Source: a virus
DNA length: 43,658 nucleotides
Direction: 5' to 3' (one strand)
IMG/VR virus record: IMGVR_UViG_3300012270_000166
Coordinates: 1 to 43,658 of that record
This document shows, piece by piece, positions 25,001-31,332 of the stretch (positions are counted from its first letter, which is position 1; every line of letters starts with the position of its first letter). The notes under the pieces were generated by a model. The model had not been told where the DNA came from. It searched no databases and worked only from the letters and a program-made list of their open reading frames with translations. The position numbers and the translations under genes are program-made.

Positions 25001-25561
25001 TCCGTCGTTGTTAAACATTATGTCTTCTGGTCGATTGTCTTGCGTGGCTATTCCGAAAGTTGTGCCGTCGTATGTTGCTGTTGATAAATCAAACTCAGTC
25101 GACAGTGTATACGGTATTACTACGGCTGCGTCAGTGTCTAGAACAAATAATTTTGACCCCGTATCATTGAAGGTAAACTGACCAGGAATGTAAGCCCCAG
25201 TTCCTTCAGAGGGTCGAAGAACGACATTATCATACGTGGCGTTTTCGATTTCGTAAGCAGTAACAGTTTCTGTAACAGGACCTAAGTTGCCTGTTACTAG
25301 TTGCGTCTCGGTGCCGTCTTTAGCAAGAACTGGGTCTCCTTCGACTGGAAGTGGTCCGTCGACTATGATCACCTCAACGTTAGTCGAGGCACCGTCAATA
25401 GTGTAAGCAGGCCCTAAACCGTTATAACTTGGCGCATAACTGGTCCAATCAGAATCTGCGAATTCTTGCTCAAGTGTGTCCGATACGTAAACTGAACCGT
25501 TTTTTGTTGGAACTATTCCGGTTGCGTCTGTTGCTGGTTGTGGGTCTATTAAAACTGGCAT
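19079..25561 (-). CDS. Giant virion adhesin/fibre protein with about 35 propeller-type repeats
   Basis: A 2160-aa protein from ATG 25561; a longer in-frame start at 25600 would overlap the upstream gene more. By eye, about 35 copies of a roughly 52-residue repeat run through it, each with F(N/S)xDGTK(M/L)(Y/F)(V/I).G, then VYQYSLSTP(F/Y)D(L/I)STA. Such repeats form blades of NHL/YncE-like beta-propellers. Short repeat-free linkers follow about the 5th and the 15th copies. The N-terminal 120 residues and the C-terminal 80 lack the repeat and may attach to the virion. The neighbours are structural genes, so it is probably a host-binding fibre or tip. No signal peptide. Confidence 0.88.
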   Translation of the reverse strand: MPVLIDPQPATDATGIVPTKNGSVYVSDTLEQEFADSDWTSYAPSYNGLGPAYTIDGASTNVEVIIVDGPLPVEGDPVLAKDGTETQLVTGNLGPVTETVTAYEIENATYDNVVLRPSEGTGAYIPGQFTFNDTGSKLFVLDTDAAVVIPYTLSTEFDLSTATYDGTTFGIATQDNRPEDIMFNNDGSKFYVCGGNSNVVYQYSLSTAYDLSTLSYDNVSFSFSFQNSNPKSVAFNNDGTKLFMCGISYATVYQYEVAVAYDLSNVTYNGVSFDITGQTFNAGSFAFSVDGTKMFIFDIFVEDVHQYSLTTAFDLATTSYDNIIYNTASEDDYGKGIAFNNAGTKMYISGTRNDGVYQYTIGNISYSADISSLGLTNAPTVVCRDSLPRMFTSYELDPARCLARDLPLPYIRSTSSDYVTVNSTDAGALQSGDNIIPYSGTLSESISWATYDGSLIDGDENSTTPDGIGISPDGTKVYIVDANDRFITQYNLSTPFELSSSSVSGGVDLISESGFPLSVKFNDAGTKMYILDSSSDTVYQYSLSVPFDISNGDGDPGTSVDITSLTPDTSALITKSDGTVFYILDSNGTVYQFDVSTPFDPTTANLAGATSYQSTATDNSMLGMTFSTDGTKLFMTGSDNDNVYEHNLSTAFDVTTATYTGVTFSVGAQETVPWAITFNPTGTKMYIGGITQDNINEYDLSTAFDISTAVFNNVSFNLSNGDNNRVGAYDFVFNNDGTQLFAMNSTGRLSQYNLSTPYDVATLSVPIENIDLNEIGLDNNRGAQIYSVRFNSAGTRVFLVDDQDPVAIHVLLLTTPFDITTAEYRPNKTVTFDDVGFDVSNQDFSPYDFAFNNDGTKMFVLGINSDTVYQYTLGTPYDITTITYNNVSFGFSPQDSGSRAIAFNSRGSRMYMVSITATIYEYELTTPFDVSSASYINKTFDTGPQDPDARDIIFSPDGTKLYYSGSFTGSVYQYSINNSINGTALVAGPETPLTADPVLSAVGPDVASITYDGFRYGIEGEDATPEAIEISVDGTKMYMLGGSTDTVYQYTMSTPFDLSTADYDRKHITVRSQDVTPTGIALNPAGTKLYVVGNNNADIYQYTMSTPFDLSTATYDTLNFSVGGQEGSPRDLTFNNTGSKMYVVGDSTDSVYQFSLSTVYDVSTASYDGKSFNVNTQNAFPFSVEFNDAGTRLYVFGIQNTPTVYQYSVVTPFDVSTANSTPAASFSVANEAPSSTSMALSAGGQFMYVLDTLSNNLLEASSNPAGEAVYQYSLATSYNISTSSYDSVKKVVGGQDSPVAILFDDTGLKMFALGAYNSSIYEYALAVPFELSDSVTYTGVNFDFTSTATDLVDAIFNNDGTKLYVLKGVPANIHQFSLSTAYDITTITLDGSYDIGATTGAIEGMFGLAFNNNGTKLFTTNSNRIYELSVAVPYDVVGSTGISPTNLDVSPQDITARSLAFNNTGTKMYVIGDTTNTVYQYSLSPAFDLSTASYDGVSFFVGPVVDTAWSITFNNDGTKMYVIDTYRNRVKPFLLSTPYDISTAVYAVKFFSVDAQGTNPRSFAFSNNGTKMFVLDGTSAFLFQYTLSTANDVSTASYDSISYDLSVQTAAPRHILFSADGTIMLLTDGNDSVIHQYSLTTAFDISTMSYDSITLDTDPQDSSLRDINFNDDGTRLYMVGYNSDTIYQYTLNTPYSISSVTYNSVFLNTAVEQDFPNVFTFNNDGSVMFLDEDALQFIRYTLSTPYDISTATVDRLVRPGGDSFGPNYRDFTFSNDGTRLYTLGGARVLGSSGTGINQYLLNVPYEPDSAVIKLNTFSEVSGPNSMTFNNNGTKLYVSAGLGKLYEYDLSTPYETGSAVYNGGTFTLTSDTETNPNGIAFNDDGSKMFITGSRVKTNAEVYQYTLTTPFDITTVSYDNVVFSMQVDDRLGGLVFNNNGTKMFIIGTLAGLIYQCELSTPYDLTTAAYNSFALNTQYDNINLFVGSQNSLMVGLAFSLDGTVLYTLGANTETGVYKYTLTQPYAITSASYSDDFYDTRPQDQAAFGFTFNNNQSKLFVVGAATSYAYQYSLTQNDVYVLEFADVGFEPLLTAIPDRSIEHTGPTGRQWDGEYVQVSYPQITGDARGIKYKFIADVGQVVNEARYDLTKTAPGIRDIRGLTP
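19120..25250 (-). repeat. Tandem imperfect repeats of about 156 bp inside the giant fibre gene
   Basis: The protein repeat of about 52 residues is also visible in DNA as recurring runs on the plus strand such as CCGTCGTTGTTAAA, GTATATTGATA and ATCAAACGGTGT, spaced about 156 bases apart. Copies differ at many synonymous positions, so they are old, but shared runs of 15-20 bases remain that could recombine. Two interruptions, near 24,200-24,450 and 22,540-22,640, divide the array. The end points given are approximate. Confidence 0.75.
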
Positions 25562-25562
25562 A

Positions 25563-27539
25563 TTACTGTGGCACTCCGCCTTGGTCTGGATCATCGACAA
25601 TTATGTCTGGTGCATTGACCGGTGTATTGTCTAAATCAGTTTCTGTTTCGATGATAGGATCGTCTGGTATAGTTCCTATAGGTATTTGTGTATTAAACGG
25701 CCACTTTTGCTGTGCAAAATCTTTACAAAGTCTGAAATCAAGAATGGCTCCGCCTAGGTTACCAGCAGCCACCGAAATACCGTTGAACGCTCCGGGACTC
25801 GGGAATGGTATAGCGTAAACCTTGTCCGGGTTAGCGTCGTAATCTTCTGCTGTTACTGTTAACGATACTGACGATGCTGTTGGTTTCGGTCCAAATGAAG
25901 CATAAGCGTTAGGATCTCTGTAGACTAAGTTAAAGGTATAAACAGCTTCGGGAATGGTTGAAGAATCAAAGTTAGGTCTAAAATAGATAACTGCTTCGTC
26001 AGATTCAAAGTCGGTTCCTGTAGTAAAGTAATTCAGCGGGTCAGAGCCGTCTGCAACCCAAAATAGCAAGTCGTGGACCGGATCAGCGGGTCCAAATGAT
26101 GCTTCGAGTTCGCCGTCACTGTTAGTAATAAACACAAAACTACCGTCTACAGGATTGTCATACGGGTCTACTAAATGTAACATCTGACTTCCGTCAAGTG
26201 CAAATAAAGTACGGACGTCGTCAGTTGGTGCTTGTTCGCCTATTGAAATAGCCTTATCTGCGTACTGATCCTCGTTCAGTGCTAACCAACTTATTCCGCA
26301 CACAAATACAAACGCAGCAATATCGCCGATCAAGTCCCACTCGTTTTCACCGATTTTAGTCAGTGTCATGGCACTATATTGATCCCTTGTTGTTAGAAAG
26401 CCCGATGAACTGTTTACAGTGACAGCGGGATCTGGCACAATCTGAACTGTGCCAACGCCGTTTTGGAAAAACGAGACGCTTGACCCAACGGGTATATTCT
26501 CTAGTGTAGTAGTTGGCACGTTTACGTCTACAGTACCAAAACTTGTTACTCGTATGTATGTGTTGATGTCATCTGTGTCAACAGTAAAGTCTGCGCTTGC
26601 TGATGCGATAGTAATTTCTTCTGCACCGCCCCCGCCACTAGCTTCTCCGGGAATCCATCGTCCTACAGGTTGACCTGTATCGTCGTCTAACGGTCCTGCG
26701 GTAGGATCCCAAACTATTGTTTGACCATCTTGCACGGATCCGTACGGAGCGTCTACATCATCTAGGTCATTAAGGAATTGTACATCGCTAGTGCCAGCGC
26801 CTGATGTAGCTTCAGAAGTATTATTGAAGCCGCCTAGGTATTTGACGTATACAGTTCCTGGGTCGTCTTCTGCCCAGTTATATGTCCAAAATTCAAAAAC
26901 TTGTGATAGCAAGTCAGTGGTGCTATCATCGATAAGAACATATTCTTCAGACGGTAGCCCTATCTCGGCCTTTAGACGTGTTGCTGAATATTCTTCGCCT
27001 TGGTTTAAAGCATCGTCCCAGAGAACGTTAGGATCCTTTTTAATAAGGCCTCCGCCGTCACTTGAGAATGTTACAGTATAAGGTCCGTTGGTGTCTGCTG
27101 TTAGTTCTACAATTATGCTACCGTAGTTTTCTTCTGGCCAGTTAATAAAAGAAAAGTCTACATCGCCTGTAACTGTAAAAGACTGGTATTGCCCTGCATC
27201 AAAATCGATAAGATCAATGCCTTCTGGTGCAGAACCTGGTTCACCTTCTTGTGGGCTAGATTGACTTGGTACCGTTTGCCTTGCAGAACCATCTTCGCCT
27301 GTTGCTACCTGTTGAGTAAAGGATTTAAGGTTAAGCCTTTCAAGGGTGTTATTTTCGAGACTTGAACTAATAGTATCTTTGCGAACAGCATTGTTTTGCA
27401 AGTCTGTCATTTCTTGATTTGCAGTTCCAAGGCTCTTTTTAATTGCGGCAAAGTTATCTCGGAAGCCTTGACTGTCGTTATCTTGCCCAGGCTCGGGATA
27501 TCGTTCGTTAATTGTTATAAATTCTATTTTACTAGCCAT
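25563..27539 (-). CDS. Virion structural protein (cyanophage/pelagiphage type)
   Basis: A 658-aa protein. The N terminus (ITINERYPEPGQDNDSQGFR, then DNFAAIKK) resembles a conserved N-terminal module of structural proteins in marine T4-like phages, which probably docks the protein to the particle. The rest is Gly/Ser/Asp/Thr-rich beta-type sequence with a proline-rich acidic tail. No enzyme motif was seen. ATG 27539 has SD AAAGGA and a perfect late octamer 20 nt upstream. Its stop is 2 nt from the start of the giant fibre gene (TAATATG), so both are made together. Confidence 0.85.
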   Translation of the reverse strand: MASKIEFITINERYPEPGQDNDSQGFRDNFAAIKKSLGTANQEMTDLQNNAVRKDTISSSLENNTLERLNLKSFTQQVATGEDGSARQTVPSQSSPQEGEPGSAPEGIDLIDFDAGQYQSFTVTGDVDFSFINWPEENYGSIIVELTADTNGPYTVTFSSDGGGLIKKDPNVLWDDALNQGEEYSATRLKAEIGLPSEEYVLIDDSTTDLLSQVFEFWTYNWAEDDPGTVYVKYLGGFNNTSEATSGAGTSDVQFLNDLDDVDAPYGSVQDGQTIVWDPTAGPLDDDTGQPVGRWIPGEASGGGGAEEITIASASADFTVDTDDINTYIRVTSFGTVDVNVPTTTLENIPVGSSVSFFQNGVGTVQIVPDPAVTVNSSSGFLTTRDQYSAMTLTKIGENEWDLIGDIAAFVFVCGISWLALNEDQYADKAISIGEQAPTDDVRTLFALDGSQMLHLVDPYDNPVDGSFVFITNSDGELEASFGPADPVHDLLFWVADGSDPLNYFTTGTDFESDEAVIYFRPNFDSSTIPEAVYTFNLVYRDPNAYASFGPKPTASSVSLTVTAEDYDANPDKVYAIPFPSPGAFNGISVAAGNLGGAILDFRLCKDFAQQKWPFNTQIPIGTIPDDPIIETETDLDNTPVNAPDIIVDDPDQGGVPQ

Positions 27540-27559
27540 TTCTTTTCCTTTAGTTAAAC

Positions 27560-27568
27560 ATATTTATC
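27560..27568 (-). promoter_or_regulatory. T4-type late promoter (GATAAATAT)
   Basis: GATAAATA in the 41-nt gap between the glycosyltransferase (27581) and the structural gene, 20 bases before ATG 27539. It would drive the structural gene and the giant fibre gene. Confidence 0.8.
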
Positions 27569-27580
27569 GTTAGTAGGCTT

Positions 27581-28141
27581 CTAGTAATTCTTGTCGTTGT
27601 AACGTCTGCGCCAGTACGATGTTGGTGACTCAACGTATCCAAAAGTGTGCTTGTCGTGCATCATTTTTCTTATTAAACTTCTGTGAATGTCATATCCTTC
27701 CTCAGTACGCCATTGATCTACGATAGGATAAACTCTATCAGTTCGATGTAGTGTTACACCGTGAAACAAATGATTACGTTTGTCATAGCTTACACGAGGA
27801 TTTTGTGGCAGCGTATAAACCGGTGGGTTACCGTAAAATTGCACTTGCTCACCACCACATCCTGATAGTGAAGGATTTTCATCTAAGATGCTCATAAACA
27901 GAGTTAGTGCTCCGGGTACAATCAAATCGTCATCGTCGATCCTTGTTACAAACTCGTAGCCGTTGTCTCGGGCATAATCGTACCCGGCAGCGTTGTCTGG
28001 AGCCATAAATCTTCTTTGTTGAGCCATCGGTAGTTTTAATAAGTCAAAATTTACTAAGTCGCTGTCTATACTTTTTTCTAGCTCTTTATGCAGTTTATCT
28101 CGCTTAGGCGAGTACAGAGAAAAAATTAATCCTCGTTTCAC
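27581..28141 (-). CDS. Glycosyltransferase-like protein (GT-A fold, family 2 type)
   Basis: A 186-aa protein with TRIDDDDLIVPGAL (Asp69-72), the DxD-type motif that binds metal and nucleotide-sugar in GT-A enzymes, and FHGVTLHRTDRV further on, where family-2 enzymes have a catalytic loop. It is short for the family (over 220 aa), so it may be a minimal domain. It starts with GTG at 28141, supported by AAGGAA five bases upstream. It sits between two virion genes, so the likely target is a virion protein or a host surface glycan, but this is inferred. Confidence 0.82.
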   Translation of the reverse strand: MKRGLIFSLYSPKRDKLHKELEKSIDSDLVNFDLLKLPMAQQRRFMAPDNAAGYDYARDNGYEFVTRIDDDDLIVPGALTLFMSILDENPSLSGCGGEQVQFYGNPPVYTLPQNPRVSYDKRNHLFHGVTLHRTDRVYPIVDQWRTEEGYDIHRSLIRKMMHDKHTFGYVESPTSYWRRRYNDKNY

Positions 28142-28150
28142 TAACTTTCC

Positions 28151-30559
28151 TTATTCGTTGTATTGATAATTGGCAAATATTATGTATTGATCTTCTTCGT
28201 TGTTTATACTACCGTCGAGCACGTATCGGTCTAGATCCAGGTCTAAGATATTAAAATCAAACTCACTGTTCTCTAATGCGTTCTGTGCATTTAACAGTAA
28301 GTCTTCGCCTCTTCCGGACTTGCAATATACTAATGGGATGGCCATAACATAACCGAGTTCCTTCAACGACCCGCCTTGACCAGTACGCATCCACAGTGGC
28401 ATATAGTCTCTTTCTATTTTAGCAGAGACTTGTTCTGTGTTACCGTTAACAGTCTCTGGTACAGTAATCTTTTCAATCTCTTTGCGCATGTTAGTAATAT
28501 TTGAGATATATCTTAAAGAGTCGTTATTCTGATTAATCACAACAGCATCGTTGTCTGCTTTGATAGTATTGTTAGATAACTTATTACGCAGTCTACGAGG
28601 TTCGCTGTTAGCAAAGTCCGAATTGTAAGGAACGTCCATCGAATCGTATGCGCTGCTGTCTGCTGTTATCCCTTGTTTGTTTTTAATGCCAAATCTTTGC
28701 TGGGTTTCATCTGATTCAGGATTTGCTGGGTCAATAACTTCGACGTAGATCAATTCGTATACAATTTCGTTAGTGCCAGGGCGTTTTGCAACAGCACGTT
28801 TAACATCGCCCAGATTGTAGCGTTTCCTCTTGTGATTTTTTGCTGCGGCAGCAACGTACTTGTCGACGTTTGCGCGTTCTATTCCAGCGTAGGCTAGAAT
28901 CTTAATACTTGTCTGGGTACCAAAGTTTGGGTCATTTAGCCTATAAATATCTTTTGGAGGAAAAACTTGTGGGTTCCCGACAAAATTTCTATACGCACTT
29001 CTTTTTTCAGGACGCTGATACGGTTGCAAATACAGATTACTATATACAGCACCTTCGGGTTTAACTACCGTTACTGTAAATTCTCTTCGTGATGCACTGA
29101 ATCTAAACCTGTCCGCTGCTTCTACAGTAAATGTAAAGTCTCCTGTTATATCAGGACTTGCTTTACCGATAAGTTCCCCTCTATAAGAAAGATGTAACCC
29201 CTCAGGTAAAGATCCGCTGATTAAGGTATACAGCATTCTTGAGTCAGGAACTGTTGTATTTGCTTTTACCTGCAACGTTGAAATAAGTCCCGCACTCAAC
29301 GTGCCTAAATCCTTTGGAGTAACCCAAGTAATGATGCTATCTATTTCACCTAGTGTCTTAATGGTAAACGTTCTAGTAGTACTAGGAAACTCACCAAATT
29401 CAAGTCCGCCAGATTGCCTAGTAGCAAGAACCGTAAACTTGTATTCTCTGGTTACCGCAGGTTGCCCAGGAACATAACCTACTACTTCTCCAGAGACTGA
29501 ATCTAGTTCAGTTCCAGGTGGCAACTCACTTAGACTACCGTCTGGATTAAAGTCTTCTAGACTATATGAAACTACGCCAGATAAGGTATTAGTTCTTAGA
29601 GTGTCTAAATAGATTGTTGTGTAATTGTCTGCACGAATAAAACCTAGATTAGGCGGAGTAATCCATATAGGCTTTCTAATAAAAGTAAAGTCAGCAGTAA
29701 AAACCCCACTAAGTTGTTCTGCGAGTTCATCAGGATCAATTTCGGCTGTACTATCTTCTTCGAAAGCAGCATCTTCTATATCTTCTTTTAAGTCCTTAAT
29801 GAAATCGTCACCTACTACGTAGATTTGAAACGTTCTACGCACAGGGTCTGAAACTTTGTCTGCTACGGTTACTGCGAATTCGTAATAACGATTTAGCTTC
29901 TTTGGAAGATTATTAGGTAACGCAAAGCCAAACGGTTGACTATCATAAAAGAAACTGCCAAAGCCACTAGTAGTTGGAATCACAAAATCCATTGGATACG
30001 TGTCGTAGTCAACAGTGTCATAACCTCCTCTACTAGCAATTTTATCTAGAGCAAGTAACGGTTCAACTACACCTTGTAATCTGCCGTCTTCAGTAAGTGT
30101 AATACCAGGCGGCAGAACTCCTCTACCAGGCTCGATATAAAAGATAAGTTCGTCGCCTGCAAGTAGATCAGAATCTTCTACTACAAGTTGATAGTCTATT
30201 ACTTCGTTGTCGAGTATAAAGAGTTGGTCTCTTGGGCCTACAGGGAGTAGACCTGGATCAGTAATCCATTCTGGTTCGTCGGGTCCTGTTACTCTTAATC
30301 TAAGCGTTCTGTCTTGTAGTTCACCATTTTTTACAGCTCGCAGTACAAATATGTATTCTTCTTCTTGTAGCACTTCGGCAGGTGTGCCGACTAAATTAGT
30401 ACCATCTATACTTACACCTTCTGGCAAACGTCCGCTAATTAGTGTTACAGTTACATCCTGTGTAGTTTTTAATGGCAGAGGGAGACCTCCGCTGATTTCT
30501 TCTTGTTCAGCAAGAATGTCTATTAGATAATTGTTAGGTTGATTCCAAAGATTCGCCAT
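28151..30559 (-). CDS. Virion structural protein with Ig-like (He_PIG) repeats
   Basis: An 802-aa protein. Four segments of the form LP.G(V/I/L).(L/I)...G.(L/V).G lie near residues 43-60, 147-163, 346-362 and 449-465, each followed by beta-rich sequence ending in a FTV or LRV strand, the pattern of He_PIG Ig-like domains in phage fibres and bacterial adhesins. The C-terminal 300 residues lack the repeat. Probably a fibre or baseplate-associated protein. It is driven by a perfect late octamer, with SD AAGGAA, and is co-transcribed with the glycosyltransferase. Confidence 0.83.
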   Translation of the reverse strand: MANLWNQPNNYLIDILAEQEEISGGLPLPLKTTQDVTVTLISGRLPEGVSIDGTNLVGTPAEVLQEEEYIFVLRAVKNGELQDRTLRLRVTGPDEPEWITDPGLLPVGPRDQLFILDNEVIDYQLVVEDSDLLAGDELIFYIEPGRGVLPPGITLTEDGRLQGVVEPLLALDKIASRGGYDTVDYDTYPMDFVIPTTSGFGSFFYDSQPFGFALPNNLPKKLNRYYEFAVTVADKVSDPVRRTFQIYVVGDDFIKDLKEDIEDAAFEEDSTAEIDPDELAEQLSGVFTADFTFIRKPIWITPPNLGFIRADNYTTIYLDTLRTNTLSGVVSYSLEDFNPDGSLSELPPGTELDSVSGEVVGYVPGQPAVTREYKFTVLATRQSGGLEFGEFPSTTRTFTIKTLGEIDSIITWVTPKDLGTLSAGLISTLQVKANTTVPDSRMLYTLISGSLPEGLHLSYRGELIGKASPDITGDFTFTVEAADRFRFSASRREFTVTVVKPEGAVYSNLYLQPYQRPEKRSAYRNFVGNPQVFPPKDIYRLNDPNFGTQTSIKILAYAGIERANVDKYVAAAAKNHKRKRYNLGDVKRAVAKRPGTNEIVYELIYVEVIDPANPESDETQQRFGIKNKQGITADSSAYDSMDVPYNSDFANSEPRRLRNKLSNNTIKADNDAVVINQNNDSLRYISNITNMRKEIEKITVPETVNGNTEQVSAKIERDYMPLWMRTGQGGSLKELGYVMAIPLVYCKSGRGEDLLLNAQNALENSEFDFNILDLDLDRYVLDGSINNEEDQYIIFANYQYNE

Positions 30560-30576
30560 ATAGTTTCCTTATACAG

Positions 30577-30585
30577 CTATTTATC
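30577..30585 (-). promoter_or_regulatory. T4-type late promoter (GATAAATAG)
   Basis: GATAAATA in the 34-nt gap after the fibre gene at 30594, 17 bases before ATG 30559, which has SD AAGGAA. Confidence 0.8.
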
Positions 30586-30593
30586 GGATTTTG

Positions 30594-31331
30594 TTAAACC
30601 AAGCCTTGGTCTAAATTTATATTGATAGGGCTACTGATAGTGCCGAGGTCGACCCCAACCGCTTCTATAAGGTATTCGTAAAAACTAGTAACGTTTTGGT
30701 TAAAATCACCAAAGTCAAGATCTGTAAAGAAGTTGTTTATATCAGTAGTGCTAGCGTTCTCAACAGTGCCGATTAACTTGCCTCGGAAAGTGCCACCGAT
30801 AAAATCAGTTGCAGTTACAGAATTTACTCCGATGATACTATTACCGTCAGCATCTAATTGACCGCCTAGTGTCGGCGAAGTGTCTTCAACTAATTCAGAA
30901 ACAAAATCGTTAGTTAGAACAATGTCGTTGCCGACAACACTAGTAGTAATGCCATCGCCGCCGAGTAGCCTAACGTTGTTGCCTGTAGTTAATGTGTAAG
31001 TGCCTGAGTCGGTTACAAAGTCAGTTGTTGTAAGTGCAGTAGGTGCGCTTATTCTTATTTCGTTATTGCCTGTGGCTATAAGAGTAACGTTATCGCCTGC
31101 AAGTAAACTTTTAAACAATACATCGTTGTTACTTGAGTCACTGTCGCCGTCTTCTATGCGTTCTACAAATAAACCTTCACCCGATCCACCGTTGACAACA
31201 TCAAAGGTGTCGCCGATACGAAAATCAACATCGTTAAACTTTTGGTTTATTTTTCTAAATGCAACACGGAGCTCATCGCCTGTTCCGTCGTTTGCAATGT
31301 TGCCAATGTTAATAAGATCATGTGAAGACAT
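30594..31331 (-). CDS. Virion structural/fibre protein
   Basis: A 245-aa protein. The N terminus (INIGNIANDGTGDELRVAFR, then KINQKFND) resembles a conserved N-terminal module of tail fibre and structural proteins in marine T4-like phages. The rest is beta-rich with two short repeats, LTTTDFV and LVEDTSPTLGG, the latter also found as DTDPTLGGDL in the upstream fibre gene. It begins 1 nt after the stop of 31333 (TAATATG) and so uses that gene's promoter. Probably a fibre subunit or an attachment partner. Confidence 0.82.
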   Translation of the reverse strand: MSSHDLINIGNIANDGTGDELRVAFRKINQKFNDVDFRIGDTFDVVNGGSGEGLFVERIEDGDSDSSNNDVLFKSLLAGDNVTLIATGNNEIRISAPTALTTTDFVTDSGTYTLTTGNNVRLLGGDGITTSVVGNDIVLTNDFVSELVEDTSPTLGGQLDADGNSIIGVNSVTATDFIGGTFRGKLIGTVENASTTDINNFFTDLDFGDFNQNVTSFYEYLIEAVGVDLGTISSPININLDQGLV

Positions 31332-31332
31332 A

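Noticed and set aside
19120-25250. Regularly spaced short repeats, at first like a CRISPR array
   Set aside because: The repeats are about 156 bp apart, imperfect, in frame, and encode protein repeats in one open frame.
28942-28950. TATAAATAT on the plus strand, a perfect late octamer
   Set aside because: It lies antisense inside the 802-aa structural gene with no plus-strand gene downstream, so it is probably chance in AT-rich sequence.
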